This document shows, in pieces, positions 1-6,479 of a stretch of DNA of 6,651 nt; position 1 is the first letter of the stretch, and every line of letters starts with the position of its first letter. Source of the stretch: Bacteroidota bacterium (GTDB taxonomy: Bacteria > Bacteroidota > Ignavibacteria > UBA10030). Under the pieces are notes generated by a model. The model saw only the letters and a program-made list of their open reading frames with translations, searched no databases and was not told the DNA's origin. Both the position numbers and the translations under genes were made by a program. The stretch covers positions 3,265-9,915 of the forward strand of contig DMMN01000211.1 of assembly GCA_003453835.1 (NCBI GenBank), written 5' to 3'.

Positions 1-790
1 TGATCATCTGACGGATGACAATCTCGCGGCGCCCCAAAGCCCGCTCCGTGTTCCGCAAGGGATCGTAATAGCCGGGCCCCTGCAGCATGCCGACGAAGAG
101 GGTGTACTCGGACGTGGCCATGTTCGTGGCCGACTTGTTGAAGTACCGCTGAGCGGCCGCCTCAATGCCAAAGGCCCCTCTCCCGAACCACGAGACGTTT
201 AAATAGAGCTCGAGGATCTCTCTCTTGGTGAAGTTCCGTTCGATTTGAACCGACGTGATGAACTCGCGAATTTTCCGCGTGATCTTATCGAACAACGATT
301 CGTCTTTCAATTGCAGCTTGTACAGATTCCGAGCGAGCTGCTGCGTTATCGTGCTGGCGCCCGCCTGACGAAACGTCAAGACATTCAAGATCATCTGCCT
401 GAAAAAGCGCGGAAGATTCACCCCCCAATGATTGTAAAAGTCTTTGTCCTCTGTTGCGATCAGCGCGTTGATCAGCCCGGGCGGGAGCTTATCCAGCGAG
501 ATGCGCGTTCGGTTCTCGTCGGCAATCTGGTCTAACACCGTTGCGTCGGAGGAGTAGATTTTTGTGGCCAGCCCCGGATTGGGATTTTCGAGTTTTTCGA
601 GGGGAGGGAGTCCTTCCGCGATATAGTAGCCGTACCAACCCCCCAGAAGGAGAAGAAGAGCCGTGAGTCCGGCGAAGAACCTCCAATTGCGCCGGATGAA
701 CCCGCCGCTCCGTTTCAGGAAGGAGCGCCGGTATTCCGGATCGTTGAAGTAACGATCCATTTCCTCCGAACTATACTTGCGTCTTGCCAT
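1..790 (-). CDS. Class A penicillin-binding protein (PBP1A-type), N-terminal GT51 part, runs off left edge
   Basis: Bifunctional peptidoglycan synthase of the inner membrane. The visible part is the glycosyltransferase that polymerises glycan strands from lipid II. Only 263 codons are in the window; the transpeptidase domain would lie beyond position 1. The start is the ATG at 788-790 (MARRKYSSEEMDRYF). Residues 1-35 form a basic cytoplasmic tail, and about 37-57 a single membrane anchor (RFFAGLTALLLLLGGWYGYY). The GT51 motifs follow in order: ATEDKDFYNHWGVN at 112-125 with catalytic Glu114, GASTITQQLARN at 144-155, the basic RKIRE stretch at 172-176, KREILELYLN at 189-198, and GAFGIEAAAQRYF at 205-217. 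These are intact, so the gene looks functional. It lies 62 bases downstream of the lpxH-like gene on the same strand and is probably co-transcribed with it. The class is certain; the exact paralogue (1A, 1B, 1C) cannot be fixed without the C-terminus. Confidence 0.93.
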   Translation of the reverse strand, partial: MARRKYSSEEMDRYFNDPEYRRSFLKRSGGFIRRNWRFFAGLTALLLLLGGWYGYYIAEGLPPLEKLENPNPGLATKIYSSDATVLDQIADENRTRISLDKLPPGLINALIATEDKDFYNHWGVNLPRFFRQMILNVLTFRQAGASTITQQLARNLYKLQLKDESLFDKITRKIREFITSVQIERNFTKREILELYLNVSWFGRGAFGIEAAAQRYFNKSATNMATSEYTLFVGMLQGPGYYDPLRNTERALGRREIVIRQMI

Positions 791-816
791 GCGATTTCGT
801 GCGTCTTTCCGGAAGT

Positions 817-837
817 CTCAGAGAAGCCCTTCTTGAG
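817..837 (-). other. Intercistronic hairpin between the lpxH-like gene and the PBP gene
   Basis: On the plus strand the arms are CTCA-G-AGAAG (817-826) and CTTCTTGAG (829-837), giving about 8-9 pairs with one bulged G and a very short loop. Flanking GAAGT (812-816) and ACTTC (848-852) could extend the structure. No U-run follows in the direction of transcription, so it is not a normal intrinsic terminator. It could act in mRNA processing or partial attenuation between the two genes, or be chance. Confidence 0.35.
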
Positions 838-852
838 GAACGAAAGGACTTC

Positions 853-1578
853 TTAGCCTGCCGACCATTTCTTCAGGTCAAGCTTCGTTCCGTCGAAGAC
901 GGCGTACGTGTACTCGGTGATCCAATCACCCAGATTGACATAGATGCCGCCTCCGATGGCGCTGATTTGCGCCACGTGGTTGTGCCCCATAACGACATAG
1001 TCGAATCCTTGTTTGATCTTTTGCCCGGCAAACTCGACCATGTCATTTCCCTCGTAGATCCGGTTCGACGTGTGTTTTCGGCTCTTCCGGGATGACCAGG
1101 CGGCAATCCGGCTTGCCAGGTCGGGATGGAGAAGAGAGAAAAGAGAGATGTTCACCTTGTTTCGGAGGATGCGCTTCAGGATGCGATACCCCGTGTCGTT
1201 TTTCAGCAGCCCGTCGCCGTGGTGAAGATAGAATCGCTTTCCGTGGATGACACGATCGACGGGATCGGGAAACACCTCCATTCCAAGCTCGTCGCGAAAG
1301 TAGGTCTTCAGCCAGAAGTCGTGGTTGCCGGCAAGGTAGCTCACGTTGATGCCCGCGCTCGTGAGATCCGCCAGCTTTGTGAACAACCTGAAATACCCCT
1401 TCGGCACGACGGAATCGTATTCGAACCAGAAGTCGAAAAGATCTCCCATGATGAACAATGTCTCTCCATCTTGCCTCACCATCTCCAGGAAGCTGATGAT
1501 GGAACGCTCCTTGTATCGGTCTTCCTCTCTCGGACCGATGCCGAGATGAGCGTCTGAGAAGAAGTAGGTATTGGGCAT
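853..1578 (-). CDS. lpxH: LpxH-like UDP-2,3-diacylglucosamine pyrophosphatase (calcineurin-like metallophosphoesterase)
   Basis: Peripheral inner-membrane enzyme expected to split UDP-2,3-diacylglucosamine into lipid X and UMP, the fourth step of lipid A synthesis. The 241-residue length fits the LpxH family. All metal-site motifs of the family are present: FSDAHLG (Asp9, His11), GDLFDFW (Asp46, with Asp49), GNHD (Asn85, His86), HHGDG (His119, His120) and GHNH (His199, His201), which would hold a two-metal (Mn-type) centre. A basic, hydrophobic insertion around residues 130-172 corresponds to the cap region that binds acyl chains in LpxH. The start is ATG at 1576-1578, since FSDAHLG sits at residue 7 as is usual; no clear Shine-Dalgarno is seen. 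It is followed by the PBP gene. A related metallophosphoesterase with another substrate (LpxH2 type) remains possible. Confidence 0.85.
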   Translation of the reverse strand: MPNTYFFSDAHLGIGPREEDRYKERSIISFLEMVRQDGETLFIMGDLFDFWFEYDSVVPKGYFRLFTKLADLTSAGINVSYLAGNHDFWLKTYFRDELGMEVFPDPVDRVIHGKRFYLHHGDGLLKNDTGYRILKRILRNKVNISLFSLLHPDLASRIAAWSSRKSRKHTSNRIYEGNDMVEFAGQKIKQGFDYVVMGHNHVAQISAIGGGIYVNLGDWITEYTYAVFDGTKLDLKKWSAG

Positions 1579-1588
1579 AGGCTGGTTA

Positions 1589-1603
1589 AGCGAGTCTCTC
1601 GCT
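1589..1603 (-). promoter_or_regulatory. Small hairpin just upstream of the lpxH-like start codon
   Basis: Perfect 6-base inverted repeat, AGCGAG (1589-1594) and CTCGCT (1598-1603), with a 3-base loop. It lies 10 bases before the ATG at 1578 on the minus-strand transcript, where it could cover or shape the ribosome landing site. No U-run follows. It is short enough to arise by chance, so a role is only suggested. Confidence 0.3.
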
Positions 1604-1706
1604 ACAACATTGCAGCGGCCATCAATCGGCGGGCCTGTTCCGATCCACCGCTCCGTCGACGAACGCCTCCAAGGGATTTCGGAGCTCTCCTCGTCGGAAC
1701 CGAACG

Positions 1707-1735
1707 TAGATACCGAAAAAATCTGGGAAAATCAA
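1707..1735 (-). promoter_or_regulatory. Candidate sigma70-like promoter for the lpxH-like / PBP genes
   Basis: On the minus strand, TTGATT (1730-1735) matches TTGACA at 4 of 6 positions and is followed after 17 bases by TATCTA (1707-1712), a weak match to TATAAT. It lies in the 219-base gap (1579-1797) after the kinase gene, which is long enough to hold an independent promoter. If used, the leader would be roughly 120 bases. The match is weak and the call is tentative. Confidence 0.25.
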
Positions 1736-1797
1736 GACGACTCAATACTGGCCCTTCCCAAGGATGGATGGGAAAGAGAAGAACGTGCCGGAGGGAA

Positions 1798-3267
1798 TTA
1801 TGCCAGCGGGAGAGTGACGATGAACGTGCTTCCTCTTCTCGGCCGGCTCCGGACGTCGATGGTGCCGCGATGAGCTTCCGCGATCCAACGCGCGATGGAG
1901 AGACCGAGTCCACTGCCGGCCACATCGGATGCGCCGTCGCGCTTCACGCGGTAGAAGCGATCGAAGATTCTGGGAAGATCCTTCCGTGCAATGCCGATGC
2001 CCGAATCGGTAACGCGTACGACCGCGCTGCCGTCCGTTCGGACAAGCGAGAGAGCAATCGTTCCTCCGGGCGGCGTGTACTTCACCGCATTCTCGACAAG
2101 GTTCAAGAACAGTTGGCGAAGACGGATCGCGTCCCCTCGTATCTTCACCGGCTGAATCGTATCAAGCGTGACGCCGATTTTCTTCTTCGCCGCAAGGAGG
2201 CGGGCGTCCTCGAACATCTCCCGGATCATTTCATCGAGCGACACGTCGTTGAACTGAAAGACGAGTCGTCCGGATTCCGATTTGATCAGGATCATCAAGC
2301 TCTCAACAATGGAAGAGAGGCGCACGAGCTCGTCGTGAAGGCTCAGAAGGAGATCCCGGGTCGTCCTCGGAATGCGGCGATTGCGAAGGGCGACTTCGAT
2401 CTCCCCCCGCATGATGGTGAGCGGCGTGCGGAGCTCATGTGACGCATCGGCGGAGAAACGTTGTATCTGTGCGAACGATTCCTGGAGCCGGGCAATCATA
2501 TCGTTAAACGTGGCTGTCAGCCTGCCCAGCTCATCGTCGATGACGTGCGTCGGGAGCCGTCGGCTGAGGTTTTGGGCGGTAATCTGCCTGGCAGTCTTCG
2601 TGATCGTGTCGACCGGTTTGAGGGATTTATGGGCGAGGAACCATCCGCCGATGATGGAGATGAGGAGCGCAAGCGGAACAAGAATTCGGATATTCGAAAA
2701 AATGTCATCCAGAGCATCGTTCAAGTCTCCCAACGGATACGCAACAAAGATCTTGACGTAATCGTTTTGGGTAATCGCAAGGCGAAACTCGCGGCCTTCA
2801 TCCCCATGCATGGTGACGATGCGCGTGCTTCGGTACGGGATTTCAGCGAATTGAAGGGACTGCTTTCCGAGGTTCGGCGACTTGTAAAGCAGGTCGCCAT
2901 TGCGATCGAGGATTTGAATGAACTGCTTCCGCGGGCTCAAGAGATTGTGCTGGTAGATCTGATGCCAGATGGCGTCGATTTCCGCATCCGTCTCATCAAC
3001 CTGCTCCGTGGCGGTAGTGGCAGTGGCCGCCTTCTTCAGTTGCTGAAGTTCGAGGATGGCCGTGCGTTTCAGACGAACCCTTTTTGCCTTGGGCTCGATG
3101 AACTCGTTCACCCAATGCACTTCGTTTTGAAGGGAGCGATCGAGGTTTTCCAGAAGGGTGGAGCGGGTGAACAGGTACGAAGTTGCCCCGAACAGAAGCA
3201 TGGTTGCCGCAACCAAAGCCGTGTACCAGAGCGTCAGTTTTGTTCGGATGGAATGGAAGAACGTCAT
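1798..3267 (-). CDS. Membrane sensor histidine kinase with HAMP domain
   Basis: Sensor half of a two-component system, 489 residues. A first membrane helix lies at about 12-33 and a second at about 192-211, leaving a periplasmic sensor region of roughly 155 residues. HAMP follows (about 212-264), then the dimerisation and phosphoacceptor helix with the H-box ASHELRTPL (phospho-acceptor His277). The ATP-binding domain has an N-box LNLVENAVKYTP (Asn393), G1 box DSGIGI (421-426), F-box FDRFYR (435-440) and G2 box GSGLGLSIA (451-459). All catalytic motifs are intact. The ATG at 3265-3267 overlaps the regulator's TGA (ATGA), showing translational coupling. HAMP and H-box style resemble heavy-metal sensors such as CusS, but the sensor region has no recognisable metal-binding Cys or His cluster, so the signal is unknown. 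Confidence 0.95.
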   Translation of the reverse strand: MTFFHSIRTKLTLWYTALVAATMLLFGATSYLFTRSTLLENLDRSLQNEVHWVNEFIEPKAKRVRLKRTAILELQQLKKAATATTATEQVDETDAEIDAIWHQIYQHNLLSPRKQFIQILDRNGDLLYKSPNLGKQSLQFAEIPYRSTRIVTMHGDEGREFRLAITQNDYVKIFVAYPLGDLNDALDDIFSNIRILVPLALLISIIGGWFLAHKSLKPVDTITKTARQITAQNLSRRLPTHVIDDELGRLTATFNDMIARLQESFAQIQRFSADASHELRTPLTIMRGEIEVALRNRRIPRTTRDLLLSLHDELVRLSSIVESLMILIKSESGRLVFQFNDVSLDEMIREMFEDARLLAAKKKIGVTLDTIQPVKIRGDAIRLRQLFLNLVENAVKYTPPGGTIALSLVRTDGSAVVRVTDSGIGIARKDLPRIFDRFYRVKRDGASDVAGSGLGLSIARWIAEAHRGTIDVRSRPRRGSTFIVTLPLA

Positions 3268-3953
3268 TTCAGTTTGGGAAGCGACGCCTTCTCGGAGAGG
3301 AAGTACCCTTTCCCGCGCTCGGTGTGGAGGAGCTGCTTTTTGAATCCGTAGTCGATCTTTTTCCGCAAATGACTCATGTAGACGTCCACGATGTTGGTGC
3401 CGGGATCAAAGTCGAATCCCCAAATATCTTTCGCCAACTGCCGGCGGGTGAGAAGTGTCGCGGGATGGCGCAGGAGGAATTCGAGGACTTCGTACTCCCG
3501 GGAGGTCAGTTCGATGGGAAATCCGTTTCGAGTCGCCTTGTGCGTTACCGTGTTGAGCTGCAGGTCTGCCATCTTGAGGAGGATCTGACTTCGATTCTCG
3601 CGACGGAGAAGCGAGCGCACGCGGGCGAGGAGTTCTCTGAAAACAAACGGCTTGCTCAGGTAATCGTCTGCGCCAAGATCCAGGCCCTGAACAATTGAAG
3701 GAGTGTCGCTGCGTGCCGTGAGCATCAAAACGGGCGTGCGCACACCCCCCTTGCGGAGCGATTGAAGAACCTGAAACCCGTCTTTCTCTGGAAGGAGGAC
3801 GTCGAGGAGTATAAGGTCAAACGATCCCGTCTTCCCCTTCATCTCGCCCGCCGCTCCGTCCGAGGCAATCTCAACTTGGTAGCCTTCGGCTTCAAGTCCC
3901 TGTCGGATGAAGCGTGCGACTTTCGATTCGTCTTCAACTAAGAGGATCTGCAT
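3264..3953 (-). CDS. OmpR/PhoB-family response regulator
   Basis: Cytoplasmic DNA-binding partner of the overlapping kinase, 229 residues. The receiver domain (about 1-118) has the acidic pair Glu7/Asp8, phosphoacceptor Asp51 in LILLDVLLPEKDG, Thr79 in VLMLTARS and Lys101 in LSKPF. The C-terminal winged helix has the family pattern ELTSREYEVLEFLLRHP, LLTRRQLAKDIW, NIVDVYMSHLRKKI and the closing TERGKGYFL. I chose the ATG at 3951-3953 because the receiver then begins canonically with MQILLVEDE. The frame stays open upstream to an ATG at 4037, which would add 28 residues unlike any receiver. No strong Shine-Dalgarno precedes the chosen start. It is probably autoregulated and could also act on the divergent transporter operon, but no target is shown. 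Subfamily looks CusR/QseB-like. Confidence 0.95.
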   Translation of the reverse strand: MQILLVEDESKVARFIRQGLEAEGYQVEIASDGAAGEMKGKTGSFDLILLDVLLPEKDGFQVLQSLRKGGVRTPVLMLTARSDTPSIVQGLDLGADDYLSKPFVFRELLARVRSLLRRENRSQILLKMADLQLNTVTHKATRNGFPIELTSREYEVLEFLLRHPATLLTRRQLAKDIWGFDFDPGTNIVDVYMSHLRKKIDYGFKKQLLHTERGKGYFLSEKASLPKLK

Positions 3954-3983
3954 GGCCCATGGCCGGCATATGGATAATCCAAA

Positions 3984-4012
3984 GGAAGGAGGAACGTCGT
4001 CGGAAGGAGGAA
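3984..4012. promoter_or_regulatory. 11-base direct repeat upstream of the response regulator gene
   Basis: GGAAGGAGGAA occurs exactly at 3984-3994 and again at 4002-4012, 18 bases apart start to start and 31-59 bases before the regulator's ATG. OmpR-family regulators bind direct repeats, so an autoregulatory site is a reasonable guess. The purine-rich simple composition also allows chance or slippage. Confidence 0.35.
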
Positions 4013-4118
4013 TGATCTTTCCGCGACGCAACCGCAATTGATTCTAAACGCCAGCCAGAAGGTAGCTGATATTCAGGATACTGTCAACCAAATCACCCCA
4101 GAGTCTATGTACCCAAAA

Positions 4119-4178
4119 AAATAGTGAGTCTGAGGGCAGCGAGCTCTTCCATGCGAGCGGAGTCGAAGACTGCACCGA
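4119..4178. repeat. Imperfect palindromic intergenic repeat, copy A
   Basis: Shares a 15-base left end (AAATAGT-AGTCTGA, 14 of 15 identical) and an exact 16-base right end (TCGAAGACTGCACCGA) with copy B; the middles differ. AGTCT (4127-4131) and AGACT (4167-4171) are inverted, so it could fold into a stem. It looks like a unit of an interspersed intergenic repeat family. Confidence 0.6.
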
Positions 4179-4190
4179 CGTCCACCCCAG

Positions 4191-4246
4191 AAATAGTCAG
4201 TCTGAACGAAGCGCGCGCTTCTGAGCGAGCTCGAAGACTGCACCGA
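4191..4246. repeat. Imperfect palindromic intergenic repeat, copy B
   Basis: Second copy, offset by 72 bases at the left end and 68 at the right end. The arms CAGTCT (4198-4203) and AGACTG (4235-4240) are perfect inverted repeats, and inside lies a perfect 14-base palindrome GAAGCGCGCGCTTC (4208-4221). The central part differs from copy A although the ends are conserved, as expected for a family with conserved termini. Confidence 0.6.
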
Positions 4247-4249
4247 GGC

Positions 4250-4300
4250 AGCGAGTCTAAACACGTTACGACGATGTTGCGCTCTTCCTTCGGACTCGCT
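4250..4300. repeat. Inverted repeat following the palindromic copies
   Basis: AGCGAGTC (4250-4257) and GACTCGCT (4293-4300) are perfect 8-base inverted arms around a 35-base loop. The arms resemble the GAGCGGAGTC-type core of copy A, so this may be a diverged third unit. It lacks a U-run and is not a convincing terminator. Confidence 0.4.
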
Positions 4301-4377
4301 CCACTTCCCTGAGCGCGACTGAAATGTTCCCGCAAAATCGGTAAACTCGTGAATGACAGGCGGCGCGGGCTTCAAAA

Positions 4378-4406
4378 TTGGAAAGTGCTCCTTTTTTCCT
4401 TATATT
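4378..4406 (+). promoter_or_regulatory. Candidate promoter of the TRAP operon
   Basis: TTGGAA (4378-4383) and TATATT (4401-4406) are separated by exactly 17 bases, with 4 of 6 and 5 of 6 matches to the sigma70 consensus. It sits in an AT-rich patch unlike the GC-rich surroundings and points toward the lipoprotein gene. Initiation near 4413 would give a leader of about 130 bases. Confidence 0.45.
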
Positions 4407-4543
4407 TTCCGTCACTCTGAAGATGAGAAATCCCAAACCTCCAGTGCGTGCGCCTCGACACAGCTTCCGCCGGCAAATAATGAGTGGTCGTGAGTCCGTA
4501 CGACAAAGCATCGAGACTGTTTGATCTTTCAAGTGAACGCCGT

Positions 4544-5404
4544 ATGAAAAAACCGCTTCTCGTCTTGTTGGTCCCTTTGTTGCTGATCTCCGGTTGCTTT
4601 CAAATCATCGCGGTCCGAACGGTCGGCGGATTGATGGACCTCGGATTTGAAGCCTTCAACGAAGAAGGCGACCTCCAGCTTGCGCATGAGGCGCTGGCCT
4701 CGAACCTCAAGCTGCTGGAAGCACTCGTCAAAGCCGACCCCGAGAATCCAAAGCTCTTACTCCTTGCGTCGCAAGGATATAGCGCCTATGCCCTTGCCTT
4801 TGCCGAGGATGATAGTCTGGAGCGGGCTCGTCTCATCTACGACCGGGCGCGAAACTATGGCCTGAGGGTGCTGAACCAGAATCCCAAGCTCAAGGCGGCA
4901 CTTGATGCGGACTTCGAGACATTCCGCCTGGTCCTGCATTCACTTTCGAAGGAAGATGTCCCGGCGGTCTTCTGGACGGCCTTCGGATGGGGGAGCTATA
5001 TCAACATCACGCGCACAGATGTCGGGGCTCTCGCAGACCTTCCCAAAGTGCTGGCAATGATGGAGTTCGTAACGCAAACCGATTCGGCCTACTATTTCGG
5101 TGGAGGGTATTTGTTCCTCGGAGCAATCGAGGGAAGTACACCCGCCGTCCTCGGAGGGAAGCCTGCCAAGGCTAAGGAGTACTTCGAGCGCGCATTGGCA
5201 ATGAACGGCGGGAAGTTCCTCATGACGTACGTTTACTACGCGAAGACATACGCCGTCCAGATTCAGGATCAGGAACTGTTTGAATCCATGCTCACAAAGG
5301 TGGACGAAGCCTCGACGGAAGTACTTCCGGAGGCCAGGCTTCCGAATGCCGTTGCGAAGAGGAAGGCCCGGCTCCTGCGCGATAGGATAGGCGAGTTCTT
5401 CTAA
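4544..5404 (+). CDS. tatT: TatT-like TRAP-transporter-associated helical-repeat lipoprotein
   Basis: Periplasm-facing lipoprotein of a TPAT system, thought to assist the TRAP solute receptor; in Treponema the homologue is Tp0956, a trimer built of TPR-like helices. The 286-residue product starts with a lipoprotein signal (MKKPLLVLLVPLLLISGC), lipobox I-S-G-C with lipidated Cys18. This decides the start: the GTG at 4484 would add 20 residues in front of the signal. The mature protein is almost all helical. Helical-repeat pairs are visible at about 42-80 and, as a TPR-like unit, at about 206-252 (AKEYFERALAM, then a second Tyr-rich helix). The segment 139-195 (VFWTAFGWGSYINI, YYFGGGYLFLGAIEG) is aromatic and Gly-rich and fits the TRAP T-component family. 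It lies 49 bases before the receptor gene. Family call is by pattern recognition and operon context. Confidence 0.87.
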   Translation: MKKPLLVLLVPLLLISGCFQIIAVRTVGGLMDLGFEAFNEEGDLQLAHEALASNLKLLEALVKADPENPKLLLLASQGYSAYALAFAEDDSLERARLIYDRARNYGLRVLNQNPKLKAALDADFETFRLVLHSLSKEDVPAVFWTAFGWGSYINITRTDVGALADLPKVLAMMEFVTQTDSAYYFGGGYLFLGAIEGSTPAVLGGKPAKAKEYFERALAMNGGKFLMTYVYYAKTYAVQIQDQELFESMLTKVDEASTEVLPEARLPNAVAKRKARLLRDRIGEFF

Positions 5405-5453
5405 AATCTCGCCCGATCATTCAACCCATTTCGACATCACTGGTATCTCATCA

Positions 5454-6479
5454 ATGCTCAACGGAGTTGGTGTGAAACGGACAATCCAAAACCTGCTGCT
5501 TTCCTTTTTCCTCCTTCCTTCCTCTTACTCACAGCAGTACACGATCAAATTCGCCACGCTCGCGCCGGAAGGAAGCACATGGATGAACGTGATGAAGGAA
5601 TACGACGCCGTTGTTCGAAAAGAGAGTGGCGGCCGGCTGGGATTTAAGATTTATCCCGGCGGTGTTCAGGGAGACGAGAAGGGCGTCCTGAGGAAGATCA
5701 AGATCGGCCAGCTCCATAGCGGTGGGTTCACGGGTGTCGGGATGGGTGAAATAGCGCCGAGGGTTCGCATTCTCGACTCACCGTTCCTGTTTCGCAGTCA
5801 CGACGAGGTTGACGACATCTATCTGAAATTCGACAAAGAGTTTCGGCAGGCGTTCGAAGATGGAGGGTACGTTCTGCTGGGTTGGGCCGAGGTCGGGTTT
5901 GTTCATGTTTTCACCAGCCTTCCCATCAGGAAGCCGGAAGACCTCAAGGGCCTCAAGATGTGGACGTGGGAGGGGGATCCGATCGCCGAGACGGCGTTCA
6001 GAGCTCTTGGCATCAATCCTATTCCTCTTTCATTCGACAACGTTCTGACGTCGCTTCAGACAGGATTGATCGACGCCTTCTATACCTCTCCCTACGCAGC
6101 AACGGTTCTTCAGTGGTATACGCGCTCGAAGTACATGGTTGACGTCCCGCTCGCCGATGCAGCGGGTGCCGTCCTCGTCTCCAAGAAATTCTACGACGCC
6201 CTTCCAACTGACTTACAGGAAATTTTGATGCGTCACGGCCGTGTTTACATGGCGAAGCTGACGAAACTAAGTCGTCAAGACAACAGAATCGCAATCGAGG
6301 AAATGAAAAAGCGGGGCATCACGGTGCTGAGTGCTGAAGAACGTGATGTGCAGCGCTACATCGAGGTGGGAGATCGGGCCCGCCGGATGCTTATCGGGAA
6401 GCTCTTCACTGAGGAATTCCTGAACCAGGTGGAGCAAAGTGTGAGGGAGTATCGAATCAACCATCGAGTGGCAAAATGA
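5454..6479 (+). CDS. dctP: TRAP transporter solute-binding protein, DctP family (TatP-like)
   Basis: Exported receptor that hands a ligand to the membrane permeases, 341 residues. A signal peptide spans about 1-26 (VKRTIQNLLLSFFLLPSSYS), cleaved before QQ; no lipobox is seen. Typical DctP features follow: IKFATLAPEGSTW at 31-43, GG-VQGDE around 69-75, PEDLKGLK at 161-168, and LTSLQTGLIDAFYTSP at 198-213. The two arginines that usually bind a substrate carboxylate appear replaced: GFR is GFV (Val150) and the Arg after LKGLK-I is Trp170 in LKGLKMWTWEGDP. This argues against an ordinary C4-dicarboxylate or sialate ligand and fits the TatP type. A GTG start at 5472 (residue 7) has a GGAG 5 bases upstream and directly precedes the basic signal region, so it is a credible alternative to ATG at 5454. 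Confidence 0.93.
   Translation: MLNGVGVKRTIQNLLLSFFLLPSSYSQQYTIKFATLAPEGSTWMNVMKEYDAVVRKESGGRLGFKIYPGGVQGDEKGVLRKIKIGQLHSGGFTGVGMGEIAPRVRILDSPFLFRSHDEVDDIYLKFDKEFRQAFEDGGYVLLGWAEVGFVHVFTSLPIRKPEDLKGLKMWTWEGDPIAETAFRALGINPIPLSFDNVLTSLQTGLIDAFYTSPYAATVLQWYTRSKYMVDVPLADAAGAVLVSKKFYDALPTDLQEILMRHGRVYMAKLTKLSRQDNRIAIEEMKKRGITVLSAEERDVQRYIEVGDRARRMLIGKLFTEEFLNQVEQSVREYRINHRVAK

Larger units (their letters stand above)
3954..4543. other. 590-base divergent intergenic region
   Basis: Separates the leftward regulator-kinase operon from the rightward TRAP operon, so promoters for both should lie here. Contents seen: an 11-base direct repeat near the regulator (3984-4012), two related palindromic repeat copies (4119-4246), an inverted repeat (4250-4300) and a candidate rightward promoter (4378-4406). 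A small hairpin GTCGT/ACGAC (4487-4491, 4500-4504) lies in the presumed leader of the lipoprotein gene. The short open frames across it have no domain, no start signal and are partly made of the repeats; I see no gene. Confidence 0.8.

Noticed and set aside
1755..1774. Possible terminator after the kinase gene (TTCCCA ... TGGGAA)
   Set aside because: A 6-base stem with an 8-base loop and no U-run directly after it on the minus strand; too weak to call.
1768..2442. Plus-strand open frame of 224 codons opposite the kinase C-terminus
   Set aside because: Antisense shadow rich in Arg, Asp and Glu without motifs, membrane segments or a convincing start.
2461..3351. Long open frame of 296 codons on the plus strand opposite the histidine kinase
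   Set aside because: It lies antisense to a kinase with every catalytic motif intact, shows no domain of its own and is explained by codon use of the real gene.
3954..4037. 28-residue N-terminal extension of the response regulator
   Set aside because: Receiver domains begin at the MQILLVEDE segment; the extension is Pro/Arg-rich, unlike the family, and covers the direct repeat upstream.
4119..4246. CRISPR array
   Set aside because: Only two diverged copies with unequal spacing and no uniform spacers; no cas genes nearby.
4073..4375. Minus-strand open frame of 100 codons in the intergenic region, with QTDYFWG and QTHYFFG repeats
   Set aside because: The apparent protein repeat is only the translation of the palindromic DNA repeats; no start signal and no known domain.
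4484..4543. GTG start adding 20 residues to the TatT-like lipoprotein
   Set aside because: It would place charged residues before a complete lipoprotein signal peptide that begins at its own ATG.
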